Assembly: GCA_018901625.1 (NCBI GenBank)
Contig: JAHIEM010000078.1
Span: 1 to 34,296 of the forward strand
Length of the DNA stretch: 34,296 bases
Origin: Nanobdellota archaeon
Lineage (GTDB): Archaea; Nanobdellota; Nanobdellia; Pacearchaeales; GW2011-AR1
Direction of reading: 5' to 3'
Of this stretch, positions 8,500 through 15,271 are shown piece by piece (position 1 is the stretch's first letter; every line of letters starts with the position of its first letter). The position numbers were made by a program, and so were the translations under genes. Below the pieces are notes generated by a model. That model had not been told where the DNA came from, searched no databases, and saw only the letters and a program-made list of their open reading frames with translations.

Positions 8500-8528
8500 T
8501 CCTAAGGTTTTGTCTTTTCTCCTTAGGA
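8500..8528. other. 8-bp hairpin in gap between permease remnant and tRNA-Val
   Basis: TCCTAAGG at 8500-8507 pairs with CCTTAGGA at 8521-8528. The gap 8436-8644 shows no gene. The stem may be part of a terminator or of mobile-element debris. Confidence 0.35.
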
Positions 8529-8644
8529 CTTTTAGTTATGGGAGTATGGTGGATTTTGGTGTTCTAAAAATTGAAAAATCTTAGGATAAGCTTTAAAAGT
8601 GCCAGGTTTATTATTATTTTAAGATTATTAATAATAATCTAAAT

Positions 8645-8715
8645 GGGCTCATAAGCTAGCGGTAAACTGACTCGTTTACACCGAGTATTCCGAGGTTCAA
8701 CTCCTCGTGGGCCCA
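8645..8715 (+). tRNA. tRNA-Val (TAC), anchor of cassette array
   Basis: GGGCTCA/TGGGCCC form the acceptor, ACTCG/CGAGT the anticodon stem around TTTACAC (anticodon TAC), and CGAGG-TTCAACT-CCTCG the T arm; discriminator A, no encoded CCA. The D stem has one C-A mismatch in my folding. Its anticodon-loop sequence GTTTACAC (8674-8681) is the core repeated at seven further places downstream. Everything from 8674 through its 3' end to 8719 is duplicated exactly at 9951-9996. Confidence 0.93.
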
Positions 8716-8726
8716 TATTTACTAAA

Positions 8727-9299
8727 ATGGAAGAAAAGATATTAAAATTTATTAGAGAAAAATATGAAGAAGGCGATTTTAAGTATCATATTTCTGCTGT
8801 TGTAAAAAATGCTATGTTGTTAGCTAACAAATTAAAAGCTGACAAAGATGTTGTAGAAATGGCTGCTTATTTGCATGATATGGCAAGATCGCTTAATAGA
8901 GATGATGTTAAGGAGTTTGTAAATGAGAATGAACATCATATTGAAGGAGCAAAACAAAGTGAGATTTTTCTTAAAGAATTGGGCTATGATAAGGAGTTCA
9001 TTGAAAAAGTATCCCATTGTGTTCTTACTCATAGGGGTAGGGGTAATATAGAACCAAAAACAGTAGAAGCAAGGATTGTTGCTTGTGCTGACGCAATGGC
9101 TCATTTTGATACATTTTTAGATTTATTCGAAGTTTTTTTAAAAACAACAGACTCTTTTGAAGATGCAGTTATAAGAATAGAGAAAAAAATGCAAAGAAAT
9201 TGGGAGATTAAGTTAACATTGCCAGAAGCAAAAGAAATAGTAAAAGACAAATATGAAGCTATAATGTTATTAATTAAAAGTATGAAAGAATACATTTAA
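8727..9299 (+). CDS. HD-domain phosphohydrolase
   Basis: A 190-residue HD-superfamily protein: His21, the HD dyad at 50-51 (AAYLHDMARS), further His residues (EHHIEGAK about 70; SHCVLTHRGRG about 97-102) and the distal Asp in ACADAMAHFD at about 122. These are the metal ligands of HD hydrolases, which act on nucleotides or other phosphate esters; the substrate is unknown. The ATG lies only 11 nt after the 3' end of tRNA-Val with no room for its own TATA box, so it is probably co-transcribed with the tRNA and released by 3' processing. It is the cargo of the first cassette. Confidence 0.85.
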   Translation: MEEKILKFIREKYEEGDFKYHISAVVKNAMLLANKLKADKDVVEMAAYLHDMARSLNRDDVKEFVNENEHHIEGAKQSEIFLKELGYDKEFIEKVSHCVLTHRGRGNIEPKTVEARIVACADAMAHFDTFLDLFEVFLKTTDSFEDAVIRIEKKMQRNWEIKLTLPEAKEIVKDKYEAIMLLIKSMKEYI

Positions 9300-9331
9300 A
9301 TCATTAATCAAATTAACATTAATAATAAATT

Positions 9332-9419
9332 GGGCTCAAAACAACTCGGTTGAACATAATCATCTCAAAAAGTAGTAGCTCGTTACAAAAGTTAACCTTT
9401 AGGAGCTTTTTGTTTACAC
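9332..9419 (+). repeat. Cassette junction site 2
   Basis: It begins with GGGCTCAAAAC, resembling the tRNA-Val 5' acceptor strand, contains CCTTTAGG-N8-GTTTACAC, and ends at core 9412-9419. The last 45 or so bases closely match those before the core at 10479. The core is followed by CGAACCTAAC, not by a tRNA 3' half. It sits between convergent genes. Confidence 0.65.
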
Positions 9420-9468
9420 CGAACCTAACAAAGTTCTTCCAAGAAAATTAAAAACATTTTAGAATAAT

Positions 9469-9843
9469 TTATTGGACAAGTTCATAAATTCCTTTTTCTA
9501 AAACATACATATCTAAAGGATTCGGAGCTACACCCCTTAATTGTTCAGCTGCTTCATCTCTTCCAGCAGACTTAAGAGCTTCGATAACATCTGGAGAATA
9601 TGCAAGTCTTGATTCTTTAGGAATGGGAAATGTTGCCCCTGTTTGTTCTTCAATTCTTTCTTTTGTAAAAATTGTTGGAATAACCAAACCCACCAATGAC
9701 TTTCTAACTTCTAAGGGTGTATCTTCGTCCGTGCTAATTTGAGTTACTTTAACTCTTTCCCATTTACCTCTGTAAAAAGTTCCAGGAATTCCATACATAG
9801 CCATCACTTCATCTGACCCATGAATTATTACAGTTCTTGCCAT
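9469..9843 (-). CDS. Hypothetical cassette protein
   Basis: This 124-residue protein is not recognised. The N-terminus MARTVIIHGSDEVMAMYGI is beta-strand-like with a GSDE turn; the middle is mixed (TPLEVRKSLVGLVIPTIFTK) and the second half helical (SPDVIEALKSAGRDEAAEQL). No transmembrane segment is seen. It has its own minus-strand TATA box (CTTAAAAA-like, centred near 9869, 26 nt before the ATG), so it is transcribed independently, convergent with the HD gene. Codon use is AT-rich like the surrounding cassette genes. Confidence 0.6.
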   Translation of the reverse strand: MARTVIIHGSDEVMAMYGIPGTFYRGKWERVKVTQISTDEDTPLEVRKSLVGLVIPTIFTKERIEEQTGATFPIPKESRLAYSPDVIEALKSAGRDEAAEQLRGVAPNPLDMYVLEKGIYELVQ

Positions 9844-9950
9844 TTCAAATCAATAAAATATACCTTTTTAAGCATTTATATGCTAAAATTCAAATTAATT
9901 TCCTTATCATAAAAAGTGTTTAATAAAAAAAGAACAATAATGTTATACTT

Positions 9951-9996
9951 GTTTACACCGAGTATTCCGAGGTTCAACTCCTCGTGGGCCCATATT
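9951..9996 (+). repeat. tRNA-Val 3' half copy, type A (site 3)
   Basis: 46 bp identical to 8674-8719: core GTTTACAC, anticodon-stem 3' strand, T arm, acceptor 3' strand and the following ATATT. There is no matching D arm or 5' half upstream, so it is not a functional cis tRNA. It is interpreted as an attachment-site copy. Confidence 0.8.
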
Positions 9997-10004
9997 AAAC
10001 AATT

Positions 10005-10116
10005 GGGCTCAAAACTCAAGAAAAACAACATATCAAAAAGTGCTCTTTTTATTTGGATGCTTTATGATATATTAGTTTACACCGAGTAGTCCGCAGTTCG
10101 ATCCTGCGTGGGGCCA
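10005..10116 (+). repeat. Junction site 4 with tRNA 3' half type B
   Basis: GGGCTCAAAAC at 10005 is followed 70 bp later by GTTTACAC (10075-10082) and then by a different tRNA 3' half, with T stem CGCAG/CTGCG and acceptor strand TGGGGCC ending at 10116. The 5' element does not pair well with this acceptor (GGCCCCA would be needed). The segment between sites 3 and 4 is only 124 bp and has no gene. A hairpin-like TATCA/TGATA pair precedes the core. Confidence 0.65.
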
Positions 10117-10165
10117 TGCAAACTAAATCGGATAGTTTTAAATAATAAGGAGCATCATTCATCTT

Positions 10166-10462
10166 ATGGACTCCCTTCCACCCCCTATCTTAATTTCAAT
10201 ACTAGGATTAATAATAATTTTACTTGTAGTCTTCTTTGTGAAAGGCAAAAAGAAAGAAAAAATGAAAAATATAAATTTGGTTCAGTTTATTACAGGAATT
10301 TGTATTGCATTAATTGGGGCAGGAATAATGTTTCATGGAAACATCTTTGGAGAAAGGAACTCAGGTATTGCTACAGTTATTGGAATTATTGGTATAGGAT
10401 TGATAGCTACATCCTATAGACACAGATTACTAAAAAAACAAGTAGTTCGTTATAAAAGTTAA
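10166..10462 (+). CDS. Small three-helix membrane protein
   Basis: An unrecognised 98-residue protein with three predicted transmembrane segments (about residues 7-25, 39-57, 67-83), a basic loop between the first two (KGKKKEKMK) and a basic tail. A TTTTAAAT box at 10136-10143 lies 26 nt before the ATG. The last six codons and the stop lie inside the cassette-end repeat shared with site 2, so the present C-terminus (VVRYKS) is supplied by the repeat. The protein may be truncated or re-ended by the element junction. An overlapping frame starting at 10108 was rejected. Confidence 0.65.
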   Translation: MDSLPPPILISILGLIIILLVVFFVKGKKKEKMKNINLVQFITGICIALIGAGIMFHGNIFGERNSGIATVIGIIGIGLIATSYRHRLLKKQVVRYKS

Positions 10463-10486
10463 CCTTTAGGAGCTATTTGTTTACAC
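10440..10486 (+). repeat. Cassette junction site 5
   Basis: About 45 bp nearly identical to the end of site 2, including CCTTTAGG-N8-GTTTACAC (core 10479-10486). The core is followed by AAAGTATAAC, five A residues and GGATATACTT, almost the same as the sequence after the core at 12550. Confidence 0.7.
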
Positions 10487-10512
10487 AAAGTATAACAAAA
10501 AGGATATACTTT

Positions 10513-10932
10513 CTAAATCTTATTTAGCTCTTCACTTATTTTTTCTTTTATTCTAATTAGTATATCCTCTGCAACTTTAAAATCTTTGTTATAAGGAGCA
10601 TAATTTTTACCCCACCTTTCATCTATAAAAGTGGTGCCAAACAATTCTCTTTTGTCCTTATATCTCGGGATAACATGAGTATGCAAGTGAGGGGTGACAT
10701 TTGCTAGAGTAGCGTAATTATAGAGATCAGGATTAAACAATTTCTTAAAAACTTTCTTCAGTTTTTTACCTATTTTAAAATACTCTTCTTTCTCTTCATC
10801 AGTCATATCAAAGAAGTCTAAAGCATCTTTTCTTTTAGCCCAGATGTAAACCTTTCCTAAATAACATTGGTTTTCATTTAGATAAACTTCCCAGTAATCA
10901 TATTCTTTTATTAACAATTTCTTGTAATCCAT
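10513..10932 (-). CDS. HIT-family hydrolase/transferase
   Basis: A 139-residue histidine-triad protein. The triad HLHTHVIPRY lies near residues 82-91, preceded by ATLANVTP. The N-terminal half holds the usual nucleotide-binding strand (YLGKVYIWAKRK) and helix (TDEEKEEYFKIGKKL). HIT proteins hydrolyse or transfer nucleotidyl groups, for example AMP esters or dinucleoside polyphosphates; the middle His is the nucleophile. It is separated from the upstream NYN gene by 1 nt, so the two form an operon in a cassette with shared ends (10479-11701). Confidence 0.9.
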   Translation of the reverse strand: MDYKKLLIKEYDYWEVYLNENQCYLGKVYIWAKRKDALDFFDMTDEEKEEYFKIGKKLKKVFKKLFNPDLYNYATLANVTPHLHTHVIPRYKDKRELFGTTFIDERWGKNYAPYNKDFKVAEDILIRIKEKISEELNKI

Positions 10933-10933
10933 T

Positions 10934-11566
10934 TTATTTTAGACAATTCTCCATAATAACATTCTTACCTAAAACCATAAATTTAAAGTTTTCTCTTAAC
11001 TCTCTTGAATATCCTTTTGCAAGAGAGACACTAAAAACTTCTTTTTTATTATTTTGAGCAAGTTTCATTGCAGGAGTAAAATCCGCATCTCCTGAAAGAA
11101 CTATTAAAGTATCCGCTTTATTTTTAATAGCATATTCAACTAAATCAACAGCAATCATTATATCAACGCCCTTTTCTTTCTTCTTTACATTTCCAATTGT
11201 ATCTAATATGTTCTGTTCAACAATCGGCTTACAATTTTCACATAACTCCATAGAGTCAATAAGCTCTTGTTTTTCTTTTAATAATTCTTTAGTCGAATGA
11301 ACTTGCAGTTTTCTTGTATGAATCGTAAACTTTGGAATCTTTCTTAAATCATCTATAAACTTGAGATGAGAAAAGTATAATTCTTTTCCATCTTTTAAGG
11401 GGGGCATAGAATTGTAATACCTTGCTTCTTTTAATTCTACATCAAACTGTTTACAAATTAAGTCTACTAGCTTATGGAAGTCTAGATTAGAAGGCTTAAT
11501 CTTCATTTGTTTTAAGTTATGATATAGGTTATTACCATCAATAAAGATAATTGCTTCTTTCGCCAT
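10934..11566 (-). CDS. NYN-domain (PIN-like) nuclease-family protein
   Basis: The 210-residue product begins MAKEAIIFIDGNNLYHNLKQ, with the first acidic residue of the PIN-like fold, and continues with KGVDIMIAVDLVEYA and LSGDADFTPAMKLA, the remaining metal-binding Asp residues of NYN/LabA-type domains. A CENC segment near residue 130 may bind metal. These domains are Mg-dependent RNases or related enzymes. The frame also opens at 11590, but that start falls inside a hairpin, so ATG 11566 is preferred. It is coupled to the HIT gene, a pairing that suggests RNA or nucleotide processing. Confidence 0.85.
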   Translation of the reverse strand: MAKEAIIFIDGNNLYHNLKQMKIKPSNLDFHKLVDLICKQFDVELKEARYYNSMPPLKDGKELYFSHLKFIDDLRKIPKFTIHTRKLQVHSTKELLKEKQELIDSMELCENCKPIVEQNILDTIGNVKKKEKGVDIMIAVDLVEYAIKNKADTLIVLSGDADFTPAMKLAQNNKKEVFSVSLAKGYSRELRENFKFMVLGKNVIMENCLK

Positions 11567-11582
11567 TTTAGAAAATATAAAA

Positions 11583-11610
11583 CCCGGCATTGTCCGAAGA
11601 CCATACCGGG
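11583..11610 (-). promoter_or_regulatory. UUCG-capped leader hairpin before the NYN gene
   Basis: On the minus strand CCCGGTATGGTC and GACAATGCCGGG form a 12-bp stem with one mismatch and one G-U pair, closed by a cUUCGg tetraloop. It is followed by a T-rich run, then by ATG 11566. With the TATA-like CTTAAATA (11647-11640) it would lie in the 5' leader. It could act as an attenuator, stabiliser or autoregulatory target of the nuclease-like product. Confidence 0.55.
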
Positions 11611-11665
11611 GACTTAATAATTAATATAACCACGCAGAGTATTTAAGCTTTGCTTTTTGGCTCCA

Positions 11666-11742
11666 AAGAAAGTATATCCTTTAGGATATAATCGTTTACA
11701 CCGAGAAGATCACCGGTTCGATTCCGGTAGGGACCATATTTT
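11666..11742 (+). repeat. 77-bp direct repeat, copy 1 (site 6, tRNA 3' half type C)
   Basis: Identical to 15253-15329. It contains the palindrome TATATCCTTTAGGATATA, the core GTTTACAC (11694-11701), T arm ACCGG-TTCGATT-CCGGT and acceptor strand AGGGACC, ending CCATATTTT. No GGTCCCT 5' half is visible in the window. Confidence 0.85.
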
Positions 11743-11788
11743 TTTTGAGATAGAAAGATTTAAAAGTAACTAATAAATAATATTTTAG

Positions 11789-11810
11789 AGGCGATGGTAA
11801 AGAATCGCCT
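11789..11810 (+). promoter_or_regulatory. 5'-end hairpin in leader of the 11831 gene
   Basis: AGGCGAT (11789-11795) pairs with ATCGCCT (11804-11810). The TATA box ATTTAAAA at 11758-11765 predicts transcription starting at about 11788, so the hairpin would be the very 5' end of the mRNA, followed by about 20 nt to the ATG. Confidence 0.5.
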
Positions 11811-11830
11811 TAGAATTCTAAAAAACAAAA

Positions 11831-12439
11831 ATGACAAAACAGGGATTAGATAAATTAACAATAAGTCAACCAATATGGCCTGGAAAAGAACTTCAAGTTC
11901 AACCAGGAGACTTATCAAAGTTTGCTCCTTATGGAAATGGTGTTTATGGTTATCAAAGAAGTTCACTTGAACCAATTAGAGGAGACCCCCCACAAGAGGA
12001 AACAGCAGGATTAATTTATTTTGGAAATAGAGTAAAAAGAGAGGATTTTGATGGATTCTTAAGAATGATGAATGTTAGAGCAGGAAACAAAGATTATGCT
12101 GCTTTTGTTCAAGAATCTGCTAATCCACTTGAAGATAGATATTTTAAACAAATGAGACTAATGTCTAAATTTGGTCTTAGATTCATGTTTGGAGCTATTG
12201 GTAATGGAGAATATGATTCATTTAAAGAACAGGATTTAACATTAGGAGAAGCATTATGGTCTTTTATGGATGCTGAAAAAGAAAGATTTGGAACTTCTTT
12301 TGGAGACCCAAGAATTGAAGGTAAGATGGGTGGGGATGGAGATTATGCTAGAGAAGAACTTAGTTTTGGATTCATGTTAGAAAATGAGTATCATCACATT
12401 TATCGTATTTGGAGCAGAGCTTGGCTAGTCACAAAGTAA
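11831..12439 (+). CDS. Hypothetical cassette protein, 202 residues
   Basis: I do not recognise this protein. It has no signal or membrane segment. It looks globular, with a Pro/Gly-rich N-terminus (QPIWPGKELQVQPGDLSKFA), a central FGNRVKREDFDGFLRMMNVRAG, a helical MSKFGLRFMFGAIGN and a C-terminal His/aromatic motif ENEYHHIYRIWSRAW. It is the only gene of its cassette (11694-12550) and has its own TATA box and a leader hairpin at 11789-11810. Function is unknown. Confidence 0.6.
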   Translation: MTKQGLDKLTISQPIWPGKELQVQPGDLSKFAPYGNGVYGYQRSSLEPIRGDPPQEETAGLIYFGNRVKREDFDGFLRMMNVRAGNKDYAAFVQESANPLEDRYFKQMRLMSKFGLRFMFGAIGNGEYDSFKEQDLTLGEALWSFMDAEKERFGTSFGDPRIEGKMGGDGDYAREELSFGFMLENEYHHIYRIWSRAWLVTK

Positions 12440-12449
12440 AATTTTATAT

Positions 12450-12581
12450 GGCCCAACCACATCAAAATATCAACAAATGGCCCAAAACTCGTGTAACAAA
12501 ACATATCATAAAAAATTCTATCTAAAATAAGAAGTAATTTGAGATATTCGTTTACACAAAGTATATCAAAAAGGATATACT
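12450..12581 (+). repeat. Cassette junction site 7
   Basis: GGCCCAAAACTCG at 12479 (with another GGCCCAA at 12450) precedes core GTTTACAC (12550-12557) by 71 bp. The core is followed by AAAGTATATC, five A residues and GGATATACT, a hairpin matching the start of the cassette at 10479. No tRNA 3' half follows. Confidence 0.65.
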
Positions 12582-12631
12582 ATCTTAATTCAGCTTTGGA
12601 TATATTTGTTAATTGAAAAATATCTAAAAAA

Positions 12632-13312
12632 CTACTGATAGTGTTTTATCAAACTATCTAGGACAGTATATGCTTTTGTTGAATCTTTCTCATACAAAAC
12701 AAATATAACCTGTTTGTAAGTTGAAGCAATATCTATTATGTTTATTTCCTGCTCAGCAAGTTTTCCAGTAATAAAAGAAAGAAATCCTGGAATATCTTTA
12801 GAGTAAGAAGTTGATTCTCCTGCTTCTCTCAATGAAAGCAGTGTAAGCCCCTCCTTTTTTTCTAGGATACTTTTACCAAGCCCAGAAAATTTCTTCTCAT
12901 TTTTCTTATCAATTACAACGGTAATCTCTCCACTTCCCTGAACAAAGAACATTATGTCTCCCAAGTCCCATCTAATTGTCTTAGAAATCTTATTAATTAG
13001 ATTCATTACATTCTTTGTTCTTTCTAAAGTAAATGAAGAAATTTTATTTTTCATAATCAATTCGCAATCTTTCAAAAGCTCTCCACAGTCATTCTCACTT
13101 TTAGTTACTTTAATCTCATCATAGTATCTCTGGATAGCAATTAAAACCGAAGAAAAGTTAGCCTTCTTATTCTTGTGTTTTATCTTACTTAGAATCTCGC
13201 GAGTAAGAGCAGAATAATTAATCAATCCTTTCTTCAGAACTTCATTTAAGTAAAGATTGGAGCTTATTTCTTCTTTTACTAGTTCAGCAGTTGATTTATT
13301 CCCTACATTCAT
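12632..13312 (-). CDS. ACT-domain regulatory protein
   Basis: This 226-residue protein has a helical N-terminal half with a possible HTH (LINYSALTREILSKIKHKNK, about 30-50). The C-terminal half has ACT-like pattern: strand, GxGEITVVIDKK, then DIPGFLSFITGKLAEQEINI and VIFVLYEKDSTKAYTVLDSL. ACT domains sense amino acids or other small ligands, and related archaeal HTH/helical-ACT proteins are usually regulators. It is divergent from the ATP-grasp gene across about 60 nt, suggesting it regulates that pathway. Confidence 0.7.
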   Translation of the reverse strand: MNVGNKSTAELVKEEISSNLYLNEVLKKGLINYSALTREILSKIKHKNKKANFSSVLIAIQRYYDEIKVTKSENDCGELLKDCELIMKNKISSFTLERTKNVMNLINKISKTIRWDLGDIMFFVQGSGEITVVIDKKNEKKFSGLGKSILEKKEGLTLLSLREAGESTSYSKDIPGFLSFITGKLAEQEINIIDIASTYKQVIFVLYEKDSTKAYTVLDSLIKHYQ

Positions 13313-13371
13313 TTTAGTTATGTATAATATTAGACATAAAGTATAAATATCTATAGTTTAAATACTTTTTC

Positions 13372-14541
13372 ATGAAAAACATAAAACTTGAAAAAGCATT
13401 GAAAGAAACATTTAACAGCGCATATTTTTTCACAAAATATCCCGAACTAAAAAACAACAAAGATACAGGAAACCCTGTATTTCCGTTCGTAGAAAATGGA
13501 TATGACAGTCAGACAATAGTTTCAGAAACAATGCGATTTTTTCCAGTTGCAGCACTAACTGGGGGAAGTTTCTTCATGCCATCTCAAGCACCAATTGAAC
13601 AAGTAGAATCATGGCTAGACTTGGGTCTCCCAATACCTGATGTACAAATATATGACAATGATGATCCGCAGGATTATACCAAAAAAGTAAATGCTCTTGC
13701 TTCTAAATCACTGCATCTTCTACATCCATTCTCCAATTTTTCATCAGAAGTATGTGCAGTAAATCCACAATTGCTCTTAGAACTAAACACGAAAAGCAGT
13801 CTTCCAAACTTAACAGAACACACGCCTAAAAAGAAAAAAGCAACTCTTCAAGAAATGTTAGCAATGCAGCCTCCATTTGTTGTGAAAAAAACAACTGGCT
13901 CATCAGGAGATGGAGTTAAGATAATCAAACGCCCAAGCCAGTTATCTGAGTTAGAATCATTTCTAAATGGATCTGAATTTTTTGTAGAAGATTACATTGA
14001 CTATGTTCATAATCATAGTCTTCAGTTTTTTGTAGACTCTAAGGGGGAAATACACTACATAGGTTATGGAGAACAGAACACAACAGAAGAAGGAGAATAC
14101 CTCGGTCTTGTTTGTATGTTAAATAAAACCCCTGCAAAAGGATTACTAAACGTTGGAGAGAAAACCTGCGCTGAAATTGCTGCAAGAGGGTACAAGGGAT
14201 TTGTAGGGCTAGACATATTAGAAGATGACGAGGGAAAATATCACATAATTGATCCAAACATAAGATGTACTGCTGCAACTCCGGTTTACCTACTTCAAGA
14301 AATACTAGTTCCAATTCTAAGTGCATATATCTATGTGGGGTCTGGCAAAATGCAAGCAGAAAACCCTTCCAAAGTAATTGAAAATATAAAAAATGCAGGG
14401 GGCGTTATGCTCTCAATGTCTCATGGAATTCATGGGCAGTACAAGTTCTTTGGCATGTTTGGTGGATCTGATTGCAAAGAAGCATTGCAAAACTGGCAGA
14501 TATTTCAGCAACAATTAAAAACCGAGAATGAGATAAAATAG
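13372..14541 (+). CDS. ATP-grasp ligase
   Basis: The 389-residue protein shows an ATP-grasp core: PFVVKKTTGSSGDGVKII (about 169-185, nucleotide-binding lysine and Gly-rich loop), FFVEDYID (203-210), GFVGLDILED (276-285) and HIIDPNIRCT (291-300), with Asp and Asn metal ligands. ATP-grasp enzymes join a carboxylate, via an acyl phosphate, to an amine or thiol. A TATAAATA box at 13342-13349 lies 27 nt before the ATG. The next gene, a class II glutamine amidotransferase, starts 1 nt after the stop, so the pair probably makes an amide or peptide bond product. Substrate unknown. Confidence 0.8.
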   Translation: MKNIKLEKALKETFNSAYFFTKYPELKNNKDTGNPVFPFVENGYDSQTIVSETMRFFPVAALTGGSFFMPSQAPIEQVESWLDLGLPIPDVQIYDNDDPQDYTKKVNALASKSLHLLHPFSNFSSEVCAVNPQLLLELNTKSSLPNLTEHTPKKKKATLQEMLAMQPPFVVKKTTGSSGDGVKIIKRPSQLSELESFLNGSEFFVEDYIDYVHNHSLQFFVDSKGEIHYIGYGEQNTTEEGEYLGLVCMLNKTPAKGLLNVGEKTCAEIAARGYKGFVGLDILEDDEGKYHIIDPNIRCTAATPVYLLQEILVPILSAYIYVGSGKMQAENPSKVIENIKNAGGVMLSMSHGIHGQYKFFGMFGGSDCKEALQNWQIFQQQLKTENEIK

Positions 14542-14542
14542 A

Positions 14543-15271
14543 ATGTGCAGACTATTCGCAATATTATCTAAAGAAAAAACAGATGCTAAGTACTGGTTTT
14601 TTGATGCAGAAATCCCTTTTAAAGATTTTTCAGAGAAAATTATCAATGGTGGTCCGCATAATAGCGGATGGGGTGTTGGCTGGCTTGACAAAAAGTGGAA
14701 GATATTCAAAGAAGGTCAGGAAAGTGTGAATAAATATGATTTCAATAAAATCAGAGAAATAAACTCAAATCTTATACTAATTCATTTAAGGCATGCTTCA
14801 TCAGGAGATAATACCACAAAAAACGCCCACCCTTTCTTATACAAAAATTGGATATTTGAACATAATGGTGGTGTTGACAGAAAAGAACTAATAAATCATT
14901 TAAATACCAATCTAAAAAATCAATTAACTAGCGAGACTGACTCCGAGGTTTTCTTCTTTTTGATAATGCAAATATTAGAAGAAAGAGGAGATATTTTAAC
15001 TGCAATAAAAGAAACTGTTAGAATTATTAAGAAATATCCTTATCGTGCGCTTAATTTTATTTTGTCAGATGGAGAAAGTGTTTATGTCTTTAGAGATATA
15101 AGTCCTAAACATATGGACAAAAAGGAATACTATTGTTTGAATTATATAACAACCGAGGATGAGGTTATAATAAGTTCAGATCCTCTAACACACGATAAAT
15201 GGATCTCAGTAAACTTAAGAGAATTATTAGAAATAAACAAGGATTTGAAAATAAGAAAGTATATCCTTTAG
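14543..15271 (+). CDS. Class II glutamine amidotransferase (YafJ/EgtC-like)
   Basis: It begins MCRLFAIL with the N-terminal nucleophile Cys2, followed by GPHNSGWGVGW (37-47), HLRHASSG (81-88), AHPF (95-98) and EHNGGV (106-111). These are the glutaminase-site elements of the standalone Ntn amidotransferases related to YafJ, DUG3 and EgtC, which cleave gamma-glutamyl amides. At 242 residues it is close to family size. Its last codons (KYIL, stop) lie inside the 77-bp cassette-end repeat at 15253-15329, so the C-terminus is defined by the junction and may be slightly truncated. Confidence 0.85.
   Translation: MCRLFAILSKEKTDAKYWFFDAEIPFKDFSEKIINGGPHNSGWGVGWLDKKWKIFKEGQESVNKYDFNKIREINSNLILIHLRHASSGDNTTKNAHPFLYKNWIFEHNGGVDRKELINHLNTNLKNQLTSETDSEVFFFLIMQILEERGDILTAIKETVRIIKKYPYRALNFILSDGESVYVFRDISPKHMDKKEYYCLNYITTEDEVIISSDPLTHDKWISVNLRELLEINKDLKIRKYIL

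Noticed and set aside
10108..10419. 103-codon ORF overlapping the small membrane protein
   Set aside because: It starts inside the tRNA 3' half, and its product is rich in Tyr, Cys and Asn without pattern. The +1 frame gives a clear membrane protein with a promoter 26 nt upstream.
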